From positions 85,904 through 149,903 of the forward strand of contig NZ_JAQMUB010000067.1 of the NCBI RefSeq assembly GCF_028330965.1: 64,000 bases of DNA. Reading direction: 5' to 3'. The translations under genes and the position numbers were made by a program. Below, one piece after another: positions 24,545-33,468 of this stretch. The notes below the pieces were generated by a model. That model saw only the letters and a list, made by a program, of their open reading frames with translations. It ran no database searches and was not told where the DNA came from. Position 1 is the first letter of the stretch, and each line of letters opens with the position of its first letter. The DNA comes from Oscillatoria sp. CS-180 (GTDB lineage Bacteria > Cyanobacteriota > Cyanobacteriia > Phormidesmidales > Phormidesmidaceae).

Positions 24545-27313
24545 TTAATCTGAAGCATTGTCCCAAAAAGCATGAATCGTCGCTTGGTTTTCTTTGCTTT
24601 CCGTCTGCTTCAAAAACTCCAAGGCGATTTGGGCAACAGCAGGTTGTTCTCGGCTAAGCAGCCCGAGTTGTTGAACGGTTTGCTGAAGCTGAATGCGTTT
24701 TGAGCGCCGAGCGGCGATCAGCGGAAACGATAAGCAGGCGGTAATCCATCCCAGGACTGCTGGGACGACAGGAATCCACCAGCCTGCCAGAAAGCTGAGA
24801 TAGCTGACAACAAGCAGAACGATCGCCCCCACTAGACTCGCGATCGCAATTCGTCTGATCAGCTTTAGCCCCCAAGCGGCAACGGCACCCGCTGTCGTCC
24901 ATCCCCAAATCCACAGCCATTCCCCAGGTTCTGACCAGGTATTCAGTAAAGGACGCCCGTCGATTGCTCCCGCTAAGAGCTGACTGATGATATTGGCATG
25001 AATCGTGACTCCCGCCATCTGTTCAGAGGCCCCAAACCAACTGCGGCTGTAGGGTGTTCGAAACAAATCGTTGATGCTTTCAGCAGTGGACCCGATGAGA
25101 AGAATACGATCGCGCACAGCCTCCTCAGGGACCTCTCCGGCCAGGACCTGATTAATCGAAAAGGTTTGAAATTTGGACAAGTTACCGCGATAGTTCATCA
25201 AGATTTGATAGCCTCCGTCGTCTGCCCGGATGTAGCCTCCGTCATACCGACGAAAAGGCCGTAGGGTGGACTGGCCCAGCCTTATGCTATGAGGTTGGTT
25301 TGGCAGCGATTCAGGAAATATCCCTTCAGCCTCTAGATAGGCAACTGCCAACCTCAGCCCCAACCCCTGCTGCGTTTCACCCTCTTCGCTACGAACTGAC
25401 AGCAATGCCCGACGCACTTTTCCATCGCTGTCTAGCACCAAGTCAGCAAAACCGATGCGATCGCTAACGGCCAATGAGGGGGGCGGAGCAACCTGACTGC
25501 CGACCGTTTTCTCGATGCCGATAAGGTTAGGCAGTGCGGCAAATAGCTGGTTGAGTTGGTCGGTCCCCGGCTGTACAGGCAAATCACGATACAAGTCAAG
25601 ACCAATCAGGCGCGGTTGCTGAGCATTCAAGGATTGCAAAGTCTCGGCCAGCACTTGATCAGGAATCGGGAAACGTCCAATCTGTTGCAAATCAGGTTCG
25701 TTGATCGTAATTACGGTGATATAAGGATCAACGGTTTCAGCTCCATGGCGCAGCTGAAAAAACCTATCCAGCACTGCCCATTCCATTCCCTCTAGCCATC
25801 CGGTTAGACGCAGCAGCAACGTCAAACTGGCGATCGCCCCGCCTAATACAGCAGTCCACCTGAGGTGAGGTCGCAGACGCTTGGCCCGCTGTTGACTGAC
25901 ACGCTGCGCATGGGCGAGGACCTGATTCGCTTCCTTAGCAGCCCACAAAGCGAATTCGGCTTGCTGGCGTTCTTGTTGTTCTTGGTTTAAGCGTGCCTCA
26001 ACGCGCTGCTGTTCTTGCAATTGACTAGCTCTCAAAAATCGATAATCTAAGTCGCTGAGCTGTTTCTGATCGGCCCAAGCGATCGCCTCCTTGAGAGCAA
26101 GCCCCTCCAGCAGACAGCGGGTATCTTGCTGACGGGATGCTATCCAAGTATTGAATGTTTCAGCATAGGGACGCAGGTGACTGAGTTGCTTAGCGACCCA
26201 GTTTTCATCGAAGACGGCCTGATAAATACGATTTTTGACTTGAAGTTGCCCTGATTGAGAAACAACCAGTCCTGAAAGCAGCAGCTCGATTTGCTCAGGA
26301 CTGGAATCTAAAGGAACGTCTCTGATCGTAAGAATCTGCTGATAAAGTCCCAAAATGCGACTGGTCATAGTGGGCTGATAGAGGATGCGATCGCGAATTG
26401 TGCGTAGATGCTCTGGCTCATCGTTGCTCTCCCAATGAGCAATGATGTGGGTTGCAACGACCTGATCAATCCAGCTTTCGACCGCTGGTTTGTGAATTGG
26501 GCTGATCGCTTCTTCTAGGCTTTCAGGGTCGGTGAGATAGGCTGACTGATGCTCCTGAATCAGTAGGGAACAGAGTTTTTGCGTCAGTAAAGGTTGTCCC
26601 CCAGTCCATCTGAGTACGGTCGCTAATACCTGTTGTGGAGCGGCTCCTGCCCTCTGAAGTCCTGTCGCTAAAGGCTGAGCTTCACTGAGCGAAAAGCCGT
26701 TCAGGGAAATGGCTCGGCCAATGTTGAACGGCGTTCGCTGTTTGTCTTGAATGAGCGTAGACGGAGAAGCAACGCCAAAAATGGCGAACGCAATCCGGCA
26801 ATAGCGAGCATCGACGGCCCGCCGGTTGTAGCAATAGCGAATGAGGGCAAAAAAGTCATCAATTGAGAAGGACAGCCCTAGAATGCTATCAACCTCATCA
26901 AAAAAGATATAGAAGCGGTCTTCGGGATGTCGACCTAGTAAAACATCGGCAATAAACTGGCTTAGCTTTTGTGGCAGTGACAGATCATCATGCTGTTGCC
27001 ACCAATCGCGAAAATTCACCTTGTCAAACAGCCGAAAGCCCGACCATAGCTCAGCTATCAATCCCTTGTACCACTGAGTAGGCGTAACAGTTTCACTGCC
27101 AATGTTGGTCAAGTCTACGGTGATGCAGCGGTGTCCTTCTTGCTGGAGCCGATACTTCGTCCGCACCATCAGCGAAGATTTGCCCATTTGCCGGGAGTTC
27201 AGCACATAACAAAACTCACCAGCTTCCAAGGCTTGATAAAGATCGGTATCGGCCTGCCGTTCGACATAAGTTGGATCGGTGGCAACCAAGGTGCCACCCA
27301 CTTGATATCGCAT
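24545..27313 (-). CDS. AAA-like ATPase with C-terminal CHASE2 domain
   Basis: 922 residues. Residues 1-370 are an AAA-like ATPase (PF14516 type): YQVGGTL, then [32 protein letters not shown] with the Walker A Lys, [16 protein letters not shown] as Walker B, and winged-helix-like segments after [11 protein letters not shown] coiled coil ([22 protein letters not shown]) and a helix near 490 precede a CHASE2 sensor ([46 protein letters not shown]). Two terminal helices follow. The ATPase appears cytoplasmic and the CHASE2 outside the membrane. It starts three bases after the previous AAA-like gene, forming an operon. The signal is unknown. Confidence 0.85.
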   Translation of the reverse strand: MRYQVGGTLVATDPTYVERQADTDLYQALEAGEFCYVLNSRQMGKSSLMVRTKYRLQQEGHRCITVDLTNIGSETVTPTQWYKGLIAELWSGFRLFDKVNFRDWWQQHDDLSLPQKLSQFIADVLLGRHPEDRFYIFFDEVDSILGLSFSIDDFFALIRYCYNRRAVDARYCRIAFAIFGVASPSTLIQDKQRTPFNIGRAISLNGFSLSEAQPLATGLQRAGAAPQQVLATVLRWTGGQPLLTQKLCSLLIQEHQSAYLTDPESLEEAISPIHKPAVESWIDQVVATHIIAHWESNDEPEHLRTIRDRILYQPTMTSRILGLYQQILTIRDVPLDSSPEQIELLLSGLVVSQSGQLQVKNRIYQAVFDENWVAKQLSHLRPYAETFNTWIASRQQDTRCLLEGLALKEAIAWADQKQLSDLDYRFLRASQLQEQQRVEARLNQEQQERQQAEFALWAAKEANQVLAHAQRVSQQRAKRLRPHLRWTAVLGGAIASLTLLLRLTGWLEGMEWAVLDRFFQLRHGAETVDPYITVITINEPDLQQIGRFPIPDQVLAETLQSLNAQQPRLIGLDLYRDLPVQPGTDQLNQLFAALPNLIGIEKTVGSQVAPPPSLAVSDRIGFADLVLDSDGKVRRALLSVRSEEGETQQGLGLRLAVAYLEAEGIFPESLPNQPHSIRLGQSTLRPFRRYDGGYIRADDGGYQILMNYRGNLSKFQTFSINQVLAGEVPEEAVRDRILLIGSTAESINDLFRTPYSRSWFGASEQMAGVTIHANIISQLLAGAIDGRPLLNTWSEPGEWLWIWGWTTAGAVAAWGLKLIRRIAIASLVGAIVLLVVSYLSFLAGWWIPVVPAVLGWITACLSFPLIAARRSKRIQLQQTVQQLGLLSREQPAVAQIALEFLKQTESKENQATIHAFWDNASD

Positions 27314-27316
27314 AAG

Positions 27317-28711
27317 TCATGAAGTCGATGCAGCCAGTTGATTCTGAAAATAGAGCCGATACAACTCACAGGCAGGTTTGAAGAGATCATTTTCAAAGCG
27401 AATCAGACCAAAGCTTTCTAGCCGATAAGCCGCAATCGCATCCAACCTCACGCCCTCCTCAGCATTGACCACCTTTGAGTAGACATCAGCCAGTTCCGGA
27501 TCGCTTTGTAAGGTAGCTAAATAGCGTTGCAGATGCTGGCGATAAATCCCGATGGGTGTTGCTGCTGTCTCCAAAATCTCTGCCAAAGAGGTCTGCGGCT
27601 GTTGCAATGCATAAAAAACCAAACTGGCAAGATAAGGATGACCGTTGGTCAAGTGATGCAGCGCTTTGAGATGCCACGGCCCTTGACCTTGGGTTAGCGA
27701 GGTCAGGCCATATTGATGAGCGAGTTCATGTAGCTGAGCCAGCGTAAACGAGGGAAGGACGATGGACAAGCCTACATTGAAGGGGGACTGATTAATTTTC
27801 AAAGGCACGTAGAAATCAGTGCCGTGGACCAGTACTAGACGCAGCTTCTGCCAAAGCGAATCATCCTTGGACTGCTCGTACCACACTCTCACCATAGGCA
27901 AAAAGTCATTGGCGATCGCGGCATATTCAAAAATACGGTTCAGCTCATCGATTCCCAATACCAATGGAGCCGTCAAGTTGGCCAGCACACACCGTTCGAT
28001 GTAAAGCTTGCAGTTGACCTTACTACCCATGTCATCGTCCCATAGTGCATCCACTTGAGACGGCAATCCCAACTGCCCACTCAGGTTGGCACAAAACCAG
28101 CGTAGGAACTTATCCAAACTGGCAAAGCAAGCTTCGTCCACTTCTTGCAAGTTCAGCTTCACAGTGCGGTGACCCCGAGTCGAGCTATGGGCCAGCAGCC
28201 GATTCAGCAAAGAACTTTTACCCATACGACGGGGAGCCTTGATTTTTAACAAACAGCCTGGCTGTTCCAGTTCGTGAAACGCGATCGTTTCCAAAGGCAA
28301 CCGTTGAATATATAACGATGAATTCAGGGGCACTGGTCCTGAGGGCACCGTGAAATCGCCATAATCGTTAGCAGCGAGGACTTCACTAGAGGAATCAGAC
28401 GACTTGGACACAGCGGTGAGTGAACCTGTTTGAACAGACGACGGCTGCTGATTGCTGGATAAATTTTGAAAATATGGGGTAAACACCAGATGAATATTCT
28501 TTTTGCTCACCGTCTCGTTCATAGCAACAGAGATCTCTGACCAGAGCTTGGACCCTATCTGCTTGACATACTCTGGGCCATAGCTCGACTCATGCGCCAT
28601 CTGAGCATAAGTACGCTTCAGCCAGGACTGACACAAAACGAACCGCTCAAGCGCCTCTAAACGTCGCTGCAAAAGCTCTTCTACGGCATGAACGAGGCTA
28701 TCTGCATCCAT
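27317..28711 (-). CDS. AAA-like ATPase with N-terminal vMAP-type helix-turn-helix domain
   Basis: 464 residues. Residues 1-75 (LLQRRLEALERFVLCQSW, TYAQMAHESSYGPEYVKQIGSKLW) match the N-terminal helix-turn-helix of vWA-MoxR-associated proteins. A linker leads to the AAA-like ATPase: FVPSG-like TVPSGPVPLNSSLYIQRLPLE, then LLKIKAPRRMGKSSLLNRLL (Walker A), LVLGIDELNRIFEY (Walker B) and NGHPYLASLVFYAL. The final winged-helix part ends at the stop. Such proteins are thought to be conflict or signalling NTPases of the STAND kind. It is directly followed (three bases) by the AAA-like/CHASE2 gene, so both share a transcript. Confidence 0.82.
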   Translation of the reverse strand: MDADSLVHAVEELLQRRLEALERFVLCQSWLKRTYAQMAHESSYGPEYVKQIGSKLWSEISVAMNETVSKKNIHLVFTPYFQNLSSNQQPSSVQTGSLTAVSKSSDSSSEVLAANDYGDFTVPSGPVPLNSSLYIQRLPLETIAFHELEQPGCLLKIKAPRRMGKSSLLNRLLAHSSTRGHRTVKLNLQEVDEACFASLDKFLRWFCANLSGQLGLPSQVDALWDDDMGSKVNCKLYIERCVLANLTAPLVLGIDELNRIFEYAAIANDFLPMVRVWYEQSKDDSLWQKLRLVLVHGTDFYVPLKINQSPFNVGLSIVLPSFTLAQLHELAHQYGLTSLTQGQGPWHLKALHHLTNGHPYLASLVFYALQQPQTSLAEILETAATPIGIYRQHLQRYLATLQSDPELADVYSKVVNAEEGVRLDAIAAYRLESFGLIRFENDLFKPACELYRLYFQNQLAASTS

Positions 28712-29361
28712 CAGAAAAAAACTGCGGCGATCGCCTGGCGGATTTCAACTCGGCTCGACCCGATTGTCTAGTAAACAGCCTTCGCTACTAGCTCTAAATC
28801 GTCTCATTATCATAATCGAATCTTCGACAAGGTCATTATTGAATCAATCACGATCCTGACAAAAGATAACTTTTCTACCTTTTCTTACCTAAGCAAGCCG
28901 ATAACATCATGCAGGGAAAAAATCTTTCAAGAGATCAAAAGCCAAATTTCTCGACGTCCTATGCAAAGTCTTTAACACGGTTTGAAAAGCTCAATTTGTT
29001 CACACTGACGATGTAAAAAGCCCTAAGATCAGTGACTCTATAAAATGAATGCTAACTGAGTTCTTTAAACAAGAGTTGCCGTGTAAGCACGCAGCACTAT
29101 TGTTCAGATTGCTACAAAACTTAGCTTAGACAACTTACTAATATTACCCTTCTACGGAGATTGTTCCAGTATCATAATTTTTGACCGAAGTGAGTGTCAT
29201 GGAACTCCTTCAACGCTGAAATTGCTCTAATCTAACTTTCGATTTTCTCAATTTCAATTGAATTATTGTGCACTTCAATTGTCTCAATAGGTTGTGCACC
29301 TATTACCCATGTCTGGGTGCAATTTTTGCGATGTTAATTTTAAGTTAAAGGCTGATTAATA
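28712..29361. other. Divergent promoter region before the 904-residue secreted-type gene
   Basis: 650 bp of AT-rich DNA with no protein gene. It separates two divergently transcribed units and must hold both promoters. A small hairpin ACCCATGTCTGGGT followed by GCAATTTTT lies at about 29306-29327, just before the plus-strand start, and could be an attenuator or leader end. Confidence 0.4.
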
Positions 29362-32076
29362 ATGCCAGATCAAGAATTAAATCCGGTTATTCCCCTCATT
29401 TTTGATGATGATGGTAGTCAAGATGGAATGACCGCGCTTGCCTACATGCTGGAGAATCCCAAATTCGATCTGCAAGCCATCACCATTTCTCAAGGCATCG
29501 CTCGTCCCGAAATTTTTGCTGATAACCTTGCCAAAATGCTGACCCGTACGGGAGATACCGACATTCCCATTGGCGTTGGCAGAGCCACTCCTTTGGAAGG
29601 CAACAATGAGTTTCCTGATTTTATTCGCGACGGTTCAGATACGTTTTGGGCACCGTTTGTAACCCTACCCGAAGAGGCCGATCCCACTATTGTCGTGCGT
29701 GATGACGCCGTTGATCTGATCATCGAGACCATCAACAATTCACCCGAACCTGTGGCAATTCTGGCAACGGGGCCTTTGACTAATATTGCCGAAGCGCTCC
29801 GTCGGGATCCGTCTATTGTTGACAATATTGAAGTCGTTCAGGTGATGGGCGGTGCGGTTTTTGTAGAAGGCAACCTACCCGTTTTACCCTTTCCCCCTTT
29901 CTCTACCAATCTGGAGGGAGAATTCAATATCTGGGTGGATCCCGTTGCAGCCCAAGACGTTTTTGATTTTGGCGAACAGGGATTAAAAATTCAACTCACT
30001 CCCCTGGATGCGACTAACCAAGTTGAATTCGATCGCGAAGACTATGAAGCGTGGTTAGCGACAGACACCCCTGAGAGCCTAATTGCGGCTGAATTTCTCG
30101 ACTTTGCTTTGGCCGTCATTCAAAGCGATCTTGATCCCAATCCGGTGTGGGATTTAGTTGCGGCAATCAACCTCAGCGAACCTGACTTCTCCCCTGAAAC
30201 GCCCCTACACATTGACGTTGATACAGAGTCAGATCCTGGCGATACGCAAGGAAAAACAGAAGCGGTTGAAGGACTTCCTCCTAACGTCTTAGTCTCCCTA
30301 GATCCCAGCTTCGACAATATTGATTTTGATGCCAGCGAAGTCTTTTCAGCCTTATTGCCCAGCGAACCTACTATTACGGTCGGTATTGCACCAGACGAGG
30401 TGATGATAGCAGAGGGAGAAACCTTTACCTGGAATTTTACACTCAATCACCCTGCTCCAGAAGGTGGCCTATCTGTGTTCCTGCCTATCACAGTGAACAA
30501 AGATCCGGCCCCTGGCGATGTTGACTATTTTGTAGAGGGCAGCAGCAACATTGCTGATTTTGAATTGGTGACGCTGTTCGACGACTCCATCTCTCGGGTT
30601 ATTGCCTTTGGCGACAGCTATTCAGAAAATGGGCGATCGCTTGAACTCTCTACCGAAGCCGTCAATGCCGGGGTGCCAGATGCCTTCATTCTGCCAGCCG
30701 ATCCTACTCTGGGACTCTACGATGCTGAAGGACGCTGGACGAATGGTCCTACAGCTGTTGAGGTACTGTCAGAGACCCTTGAAGTGGGTCTAACCAACTA
30801 TGCAGTTGGCGGCGGTAAAAGTGGCAACGGCAACTACTACAGCTGGCTTGATCCAATCGAAGACACGGGCGTTTTGGGACAAATTGAGCAGTTTTCGGCG
30901 GATCTGTCCGGTCAAGCTGCCGATCCGGATGCGCTGTACTTCATCTTCGCTTCCGCCAACGATCTGTTTGAATACGCTGATTTTGGTTTGCCGGGCACAG
31001 TCGAAGCGCTTGCCGTCGACACGGTTGGAAATATTGCGGAGAGCGTATTGCAGCTGTCCGATCTGGGTGCAGAAAAGTTTCTTGTCGTGAACTCTTCCGA
31101 CCTGGATATTCTGCCAGGTGTGATTGAGTTTGGACAGGTTGCAGAAGCCGCCACATTTACCGATGAAGTGAATGCTTTATTGCCTGGGGCTTTAGATGAA
31201 CTGAGTCAAGACCTTGGGGTTGATATTGCGCTGTATGACCATGTCGCAATTAGCGATGACATTCGTGACAATCCTGAAGCATTTGGTTTGAGCAACGTTG
31301 ATGATCCCTATCAGCCCATTTTCCCGATCGAATCCGTGGCAGGACCCGACCCCGATGAATTTTATTTCTGGGATGAGTATCACCCCACACGCCGCGCCCA
31401 TGAGATTATCGGTGAAGACATGGCAAACTTTGTGGAGTCTGAGTTTGAGGACGGTGGAATCATCGCTGGCTTTGCCGTCACGATCGCTGAGGGGGCCACT
31501 GAAGCAACGCTCGTGTCTGAGGCGATCGCGGATGGCATCGAAGAAGGGAATGAGACCTTCACAACGGTGCTTGCCGATGGGAAAAACTATCGCGCCGATC
31601 CCGACAACAATCAAGTAACCACAACGCTATTGGATGCCACGACCAACGACGTTCTCATCGATCTGACAGGCTTTGATGGAGAGGTTGCGCTGGATCTCAC
31701 AACCAGTCGAGAAGCCGCCTTCGACAACATCTTGAAGTTCTACCAGACAGACGCTCAGGGTCGCGTTGAGGGCCTGCTGCCAGGCGAAGCGGGATATGAA
31801 GACGCCGTTCGCGGCAATCTGTTGGATGGAGCCGACATTTTTGTGGAGACCACCAACACCAGTATTGACGAGACACTCGTCCTTGCCGGAGGCGCTTACT
31901 ATGCACCTGCCTTGCTGGTTCGAGGCGAACTCGAAAATCTGGTCACCCTTGATGATACGGCCATGGGGATGGGGATGATCCAACGAGACGAAAACGTGTG
32001 GCGTTTTGAAGACTGGAAAGACTTTGACTTCAACGACCTTGTTTTGACGCTCAACTCAGCTGAAGGGGTGGCTTAA
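29362..32076 (+). CDS. Multidomain secreted-type protein: nucleoside hydrolase + SGNH hydrolase inside Calx-beta-like domain + DUF4114
   Basis: 904 residues, no signal peptide. Residues 8-340 are an inosine/uridine-type nucleoside hydrolase: IPLIFDDDGSQDGMTAL, ILATGPLTNIAEAL, VQVMGGAVFVEGN. The usual DD and HD metal ligands read DG and WD, so catalysis may be altered. A Calx-beta-like strand set begins near 345 (IAEGETFTWNFTLNHPAPEGG), stops near 410, and resumes at about 700 (GFAVTIAEGATEATLVSEAI). Between them lies a GDSL/SGNH esterase: AFGDSYSENG (Ser419), GRWTNGPTAVE, FASANDLFEY and DEYHPT (Asp671, His674). A DUF4114 domain ends the protein (RFEDWKDFDFNDLVLTL). Acidic Ca-binding repeats with no signal peptide suggest type I secretion; that is inference. 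Confidence 0.85.
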   Translation: MPDQELNPVIPLIFDDDGSQDGMTALAYMLENPKFDLQAITISQGIARPEIFADNLAKMLTRTGDTDIPIGVGRATPLEGNNEFPDFIRDGSDTFWAPFVTLPEEADPTIVVRDDAVDLIIETINNSPEPVAILATGPLTNIAEALRRDPSIVDNIEVVQVMGGAVFVEGNLPVLPFPPFSTNLEGEFNIWVDPVAAQDVFDFGEQGLKIQLTPLDATNQVEFDREDYEAWLATDTPESLIAAEFLDFALAVIQSDLDPNPVWDLVAAINLSEPDFSPETPLHIDVDTESDPGDTQGKTEAVEGLPPNVLVSLDPSFDNIDFDASEVFSALLPSEPTITVGIAPDEVMIAEGETFTWNFTLNHPAPEGGLSVFLPITVNKDPAPGDVDYFVEGSSNIADFELVTLFDDSISRVIAFGDSYSENGRSLELSTEAVNAGVPDAFILPADPTLGLYDAEGRWTNGPTAVEVLSETLEVGLTNYAVGGGKSGNGNYYSWLDPIEDTGVLGQIEQFSADLSGQAADPDALYFIFASANDLFEYADFGLPGTVEALAVDTVGNIAESVLQLSDLGAEKFLVVNSSDLDILPGVIEFGQVAEAATFTDEVNALLPGALDELSQDLGVDIALYDHVAISDDIRDNPEAFGLSNVDDPYQPIFPIESVAGPDPDEFYFWDEYHPTRRAHEIIGEDMANFVESEFEDGGIIAGFAVTIAEGATEATLVSEAIADGIEEGNETFTTVLADGKNYRADPDNNQVTTTLLDATTNDVLIDLTGFDGEVALDLTTSREAAFDNILKFYQTDAQGRVEGLLPGEAGYEDAVRGNLLDGADIFVETTNTSIDETLVLAGGAYYAPALLVRGELENLVTLDDTAMGMGMIQRDENVWRFEDWKDFDFNDLVLTLNSAEGVA

Positions 32077-32104
32077 AGCGTCACCTTGAGGTGTTTTGGT
32101 GAAC

Positions 32105-32146
32105 TATAGCCGTCGTCTTGTCCTGACGGAACTGGCGACGGCGATA
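32105..32146. repeat. Dispersed palindromic repeat, reference copy
   Basis: A 42-base palindrome: TATAGCCGTCG pairs with CGACGGCGATA (one mismatch) around a 20-base loop containing TCCTGACGGAACTG. Diverged copies occur at 24157-24174 (half), 44703-44742 and, inverted, 54257-54291. All are intergenic. It resembles a REP/MITE-like element. A small hairpin CACCTTGAGGTG then TTTT at about 32082-32096 precedes it and may end the 904-residue gene transcript. Confidence 0.6.
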
Positions 32147-32371
32147 TTATTGGGTGCACAAGCCTAGTGGAGCATTTGGCATGACCCTTGCCATTCTCAA
32201 AACGGCTGCTTGCCTAGATATTCTGAACGATAGCGGCATGCATTTGAATCAAGCACCCCCATTCCCTATTCCCTGCTCCCTTAAGACACTGAGATGTACT
32301 CGACCAAGCTGCACAAGGCTACAAGCGGGCAATATGAACAACAAATGACCCACTAGAGGGCTAAAGCTACA

Positions 32372-33106
32372 CTACAGCAGTGATTGCAGAAAATTCTGAA
32401 GTTCAAGATCAGTGGGTTCGGCGATCGCCTCGTCTACCAAAACACCCACAAATTCGTACCAGTATCCCCTTTCGGCATACCACTGGGCTTGCTCCAGAAG
32501 AGACGTTTGTGCGCTCAGCTCTTGCGCTTGATCCGCTGTCAACTCTACCCGCTGCACCCAGCCAGTCAACACCGGATCGTCGGGTTGGACAGTCTCTCCG
32601 CAGACCAACACAACGTGCCACTGATAATTATGACCTGGTGTTAGCGGGGGGGTTTGCTCCGGCAAAGTAAAACTGGATATGCCATCTTGTTCAGCGATTG
32701 GTAGGAAAGCGCGTTCGTAATAACTCCCAGACTCATCTCGCAGAGTCAGCACTACCTGCTGTGCAGTAGTTTCAGGGATCTCGACAAAAATGGTCGGTTG
32801 CTCTGCCAGGGTCAGGCCAAAATTGAGATCGGGCATGAATGCTTGGATAGGATCTTCGCTAGCACTACATCGGTTGCCGTCGCGCGATCCGGCTCCTGAT
32901 GTATCGCGGGGTTGTCCAGTGCCCGGTGGCTCAAAATCACTGTTGAAGACAATATCCTGTAAAGCTGTAGCGGGTGAGTTGGCGTCTGATGATGTTGGCC
33001 CTAAACTCGCTAGGGGTTGCTGAGCCATACTAGTTACGGGCAAGACAGTGACCCACGCCAACGTTTGCAAAGCCAAATGGCAAGACCGAAAGCGCACCGG
33101 ATGCAT
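32372..33106 (-). CDS. DUF928 domain protein, exported
   Basis: 244 residues. An N-terminal signal region (LALQTLAWVTVLPVTSMAQQ) precedes the DUF928 body: a Cys in GSRDGNRC, then FGLTLAEQPTIFVEIPETTA, VVLTLRDESGSYYERAFLP, and LTPGHNYQWHVVLVCGE with a second Cys, ending in a helical part (EQAQWYAERGYWYEFVGVLVD). The two Cys residues may form a disulfide. DUF928 genes typically lie beside CHAT and filamentous-haemagglutinin genes in cyanobacteria, as here, where it is 362 bp downstream of the CHAT gene on the same strand. Function is unknown. Confidence 0.82.
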   Translation of the reverse strand: MHPVRFRSCHLALQTLAWVTVLPVTSMAQQPLASLGPTSSDANSPATALQDIVFNSDFEPPGTGQPRDTSGAGSRDGNRCSASEDPIQAFMPDLNFGLTLAEQPTIFVEIPETTAQQVVLTLRDESGSYYERAFLPIAEQDGISSFTLPEQTPPLTPGHNYQWHVVLVCGETVQPDDPVLTGWVQRVELTADQAQELSAQTSLLEQAQWYAERGYWYEFVGVLVDEAIAEPTDLELQNFLQSLL

Positions 33107-33295
33107 AGTTCAATTAGCAATAGGGGGCAGCGGCAACAACAAGCTACTGGCAACAGCAACGCCAATCATTAGCCACTCTCAACATACATTGGCTATTGGT
33201 GCCTTTCAGGGTAATTACGTAAAAACCTGATGAAGACCGTAAAGCCTCCGTATATCTTTGACATTACTCAAAGATTTTATAGAGCCGTTGCCAAT

Positions 33296-33334
33296 TCCGT
33301 ATTGCCAGAACGGCAAGCCATCTGGCAATACGGA
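33296..33334. repeat. Thirteen-base perfect inverted repeat between CHAT and DUF928 genes
   Basis: TCCGTATTGCCAG (33296-33308) pairs perfectly with CTGGCAATACGGA (33322-33334) around a 13-base loop. It is followed at once by a second near-hairpin, TACCCCAATGCTATTGGGTA. No T-run follows on either strand, so a processing or attenuation role is more likely than simple termination. The rest of the 33107-33468 gap holds no gene. Confidence 0.6.
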
Positions 33335-33468
33335 TACCCCAATGCTATTGGGTATCAAGCCTAGATAGCTAAAGCTAGAGCACTGCTAGACCCATCGCGT
33401 TGTGCGGTACATCAAATGCCTCGGCAAAGAGCCGCTTCAAACTCAGCGATCGCCCCTAAACCAGTCAT

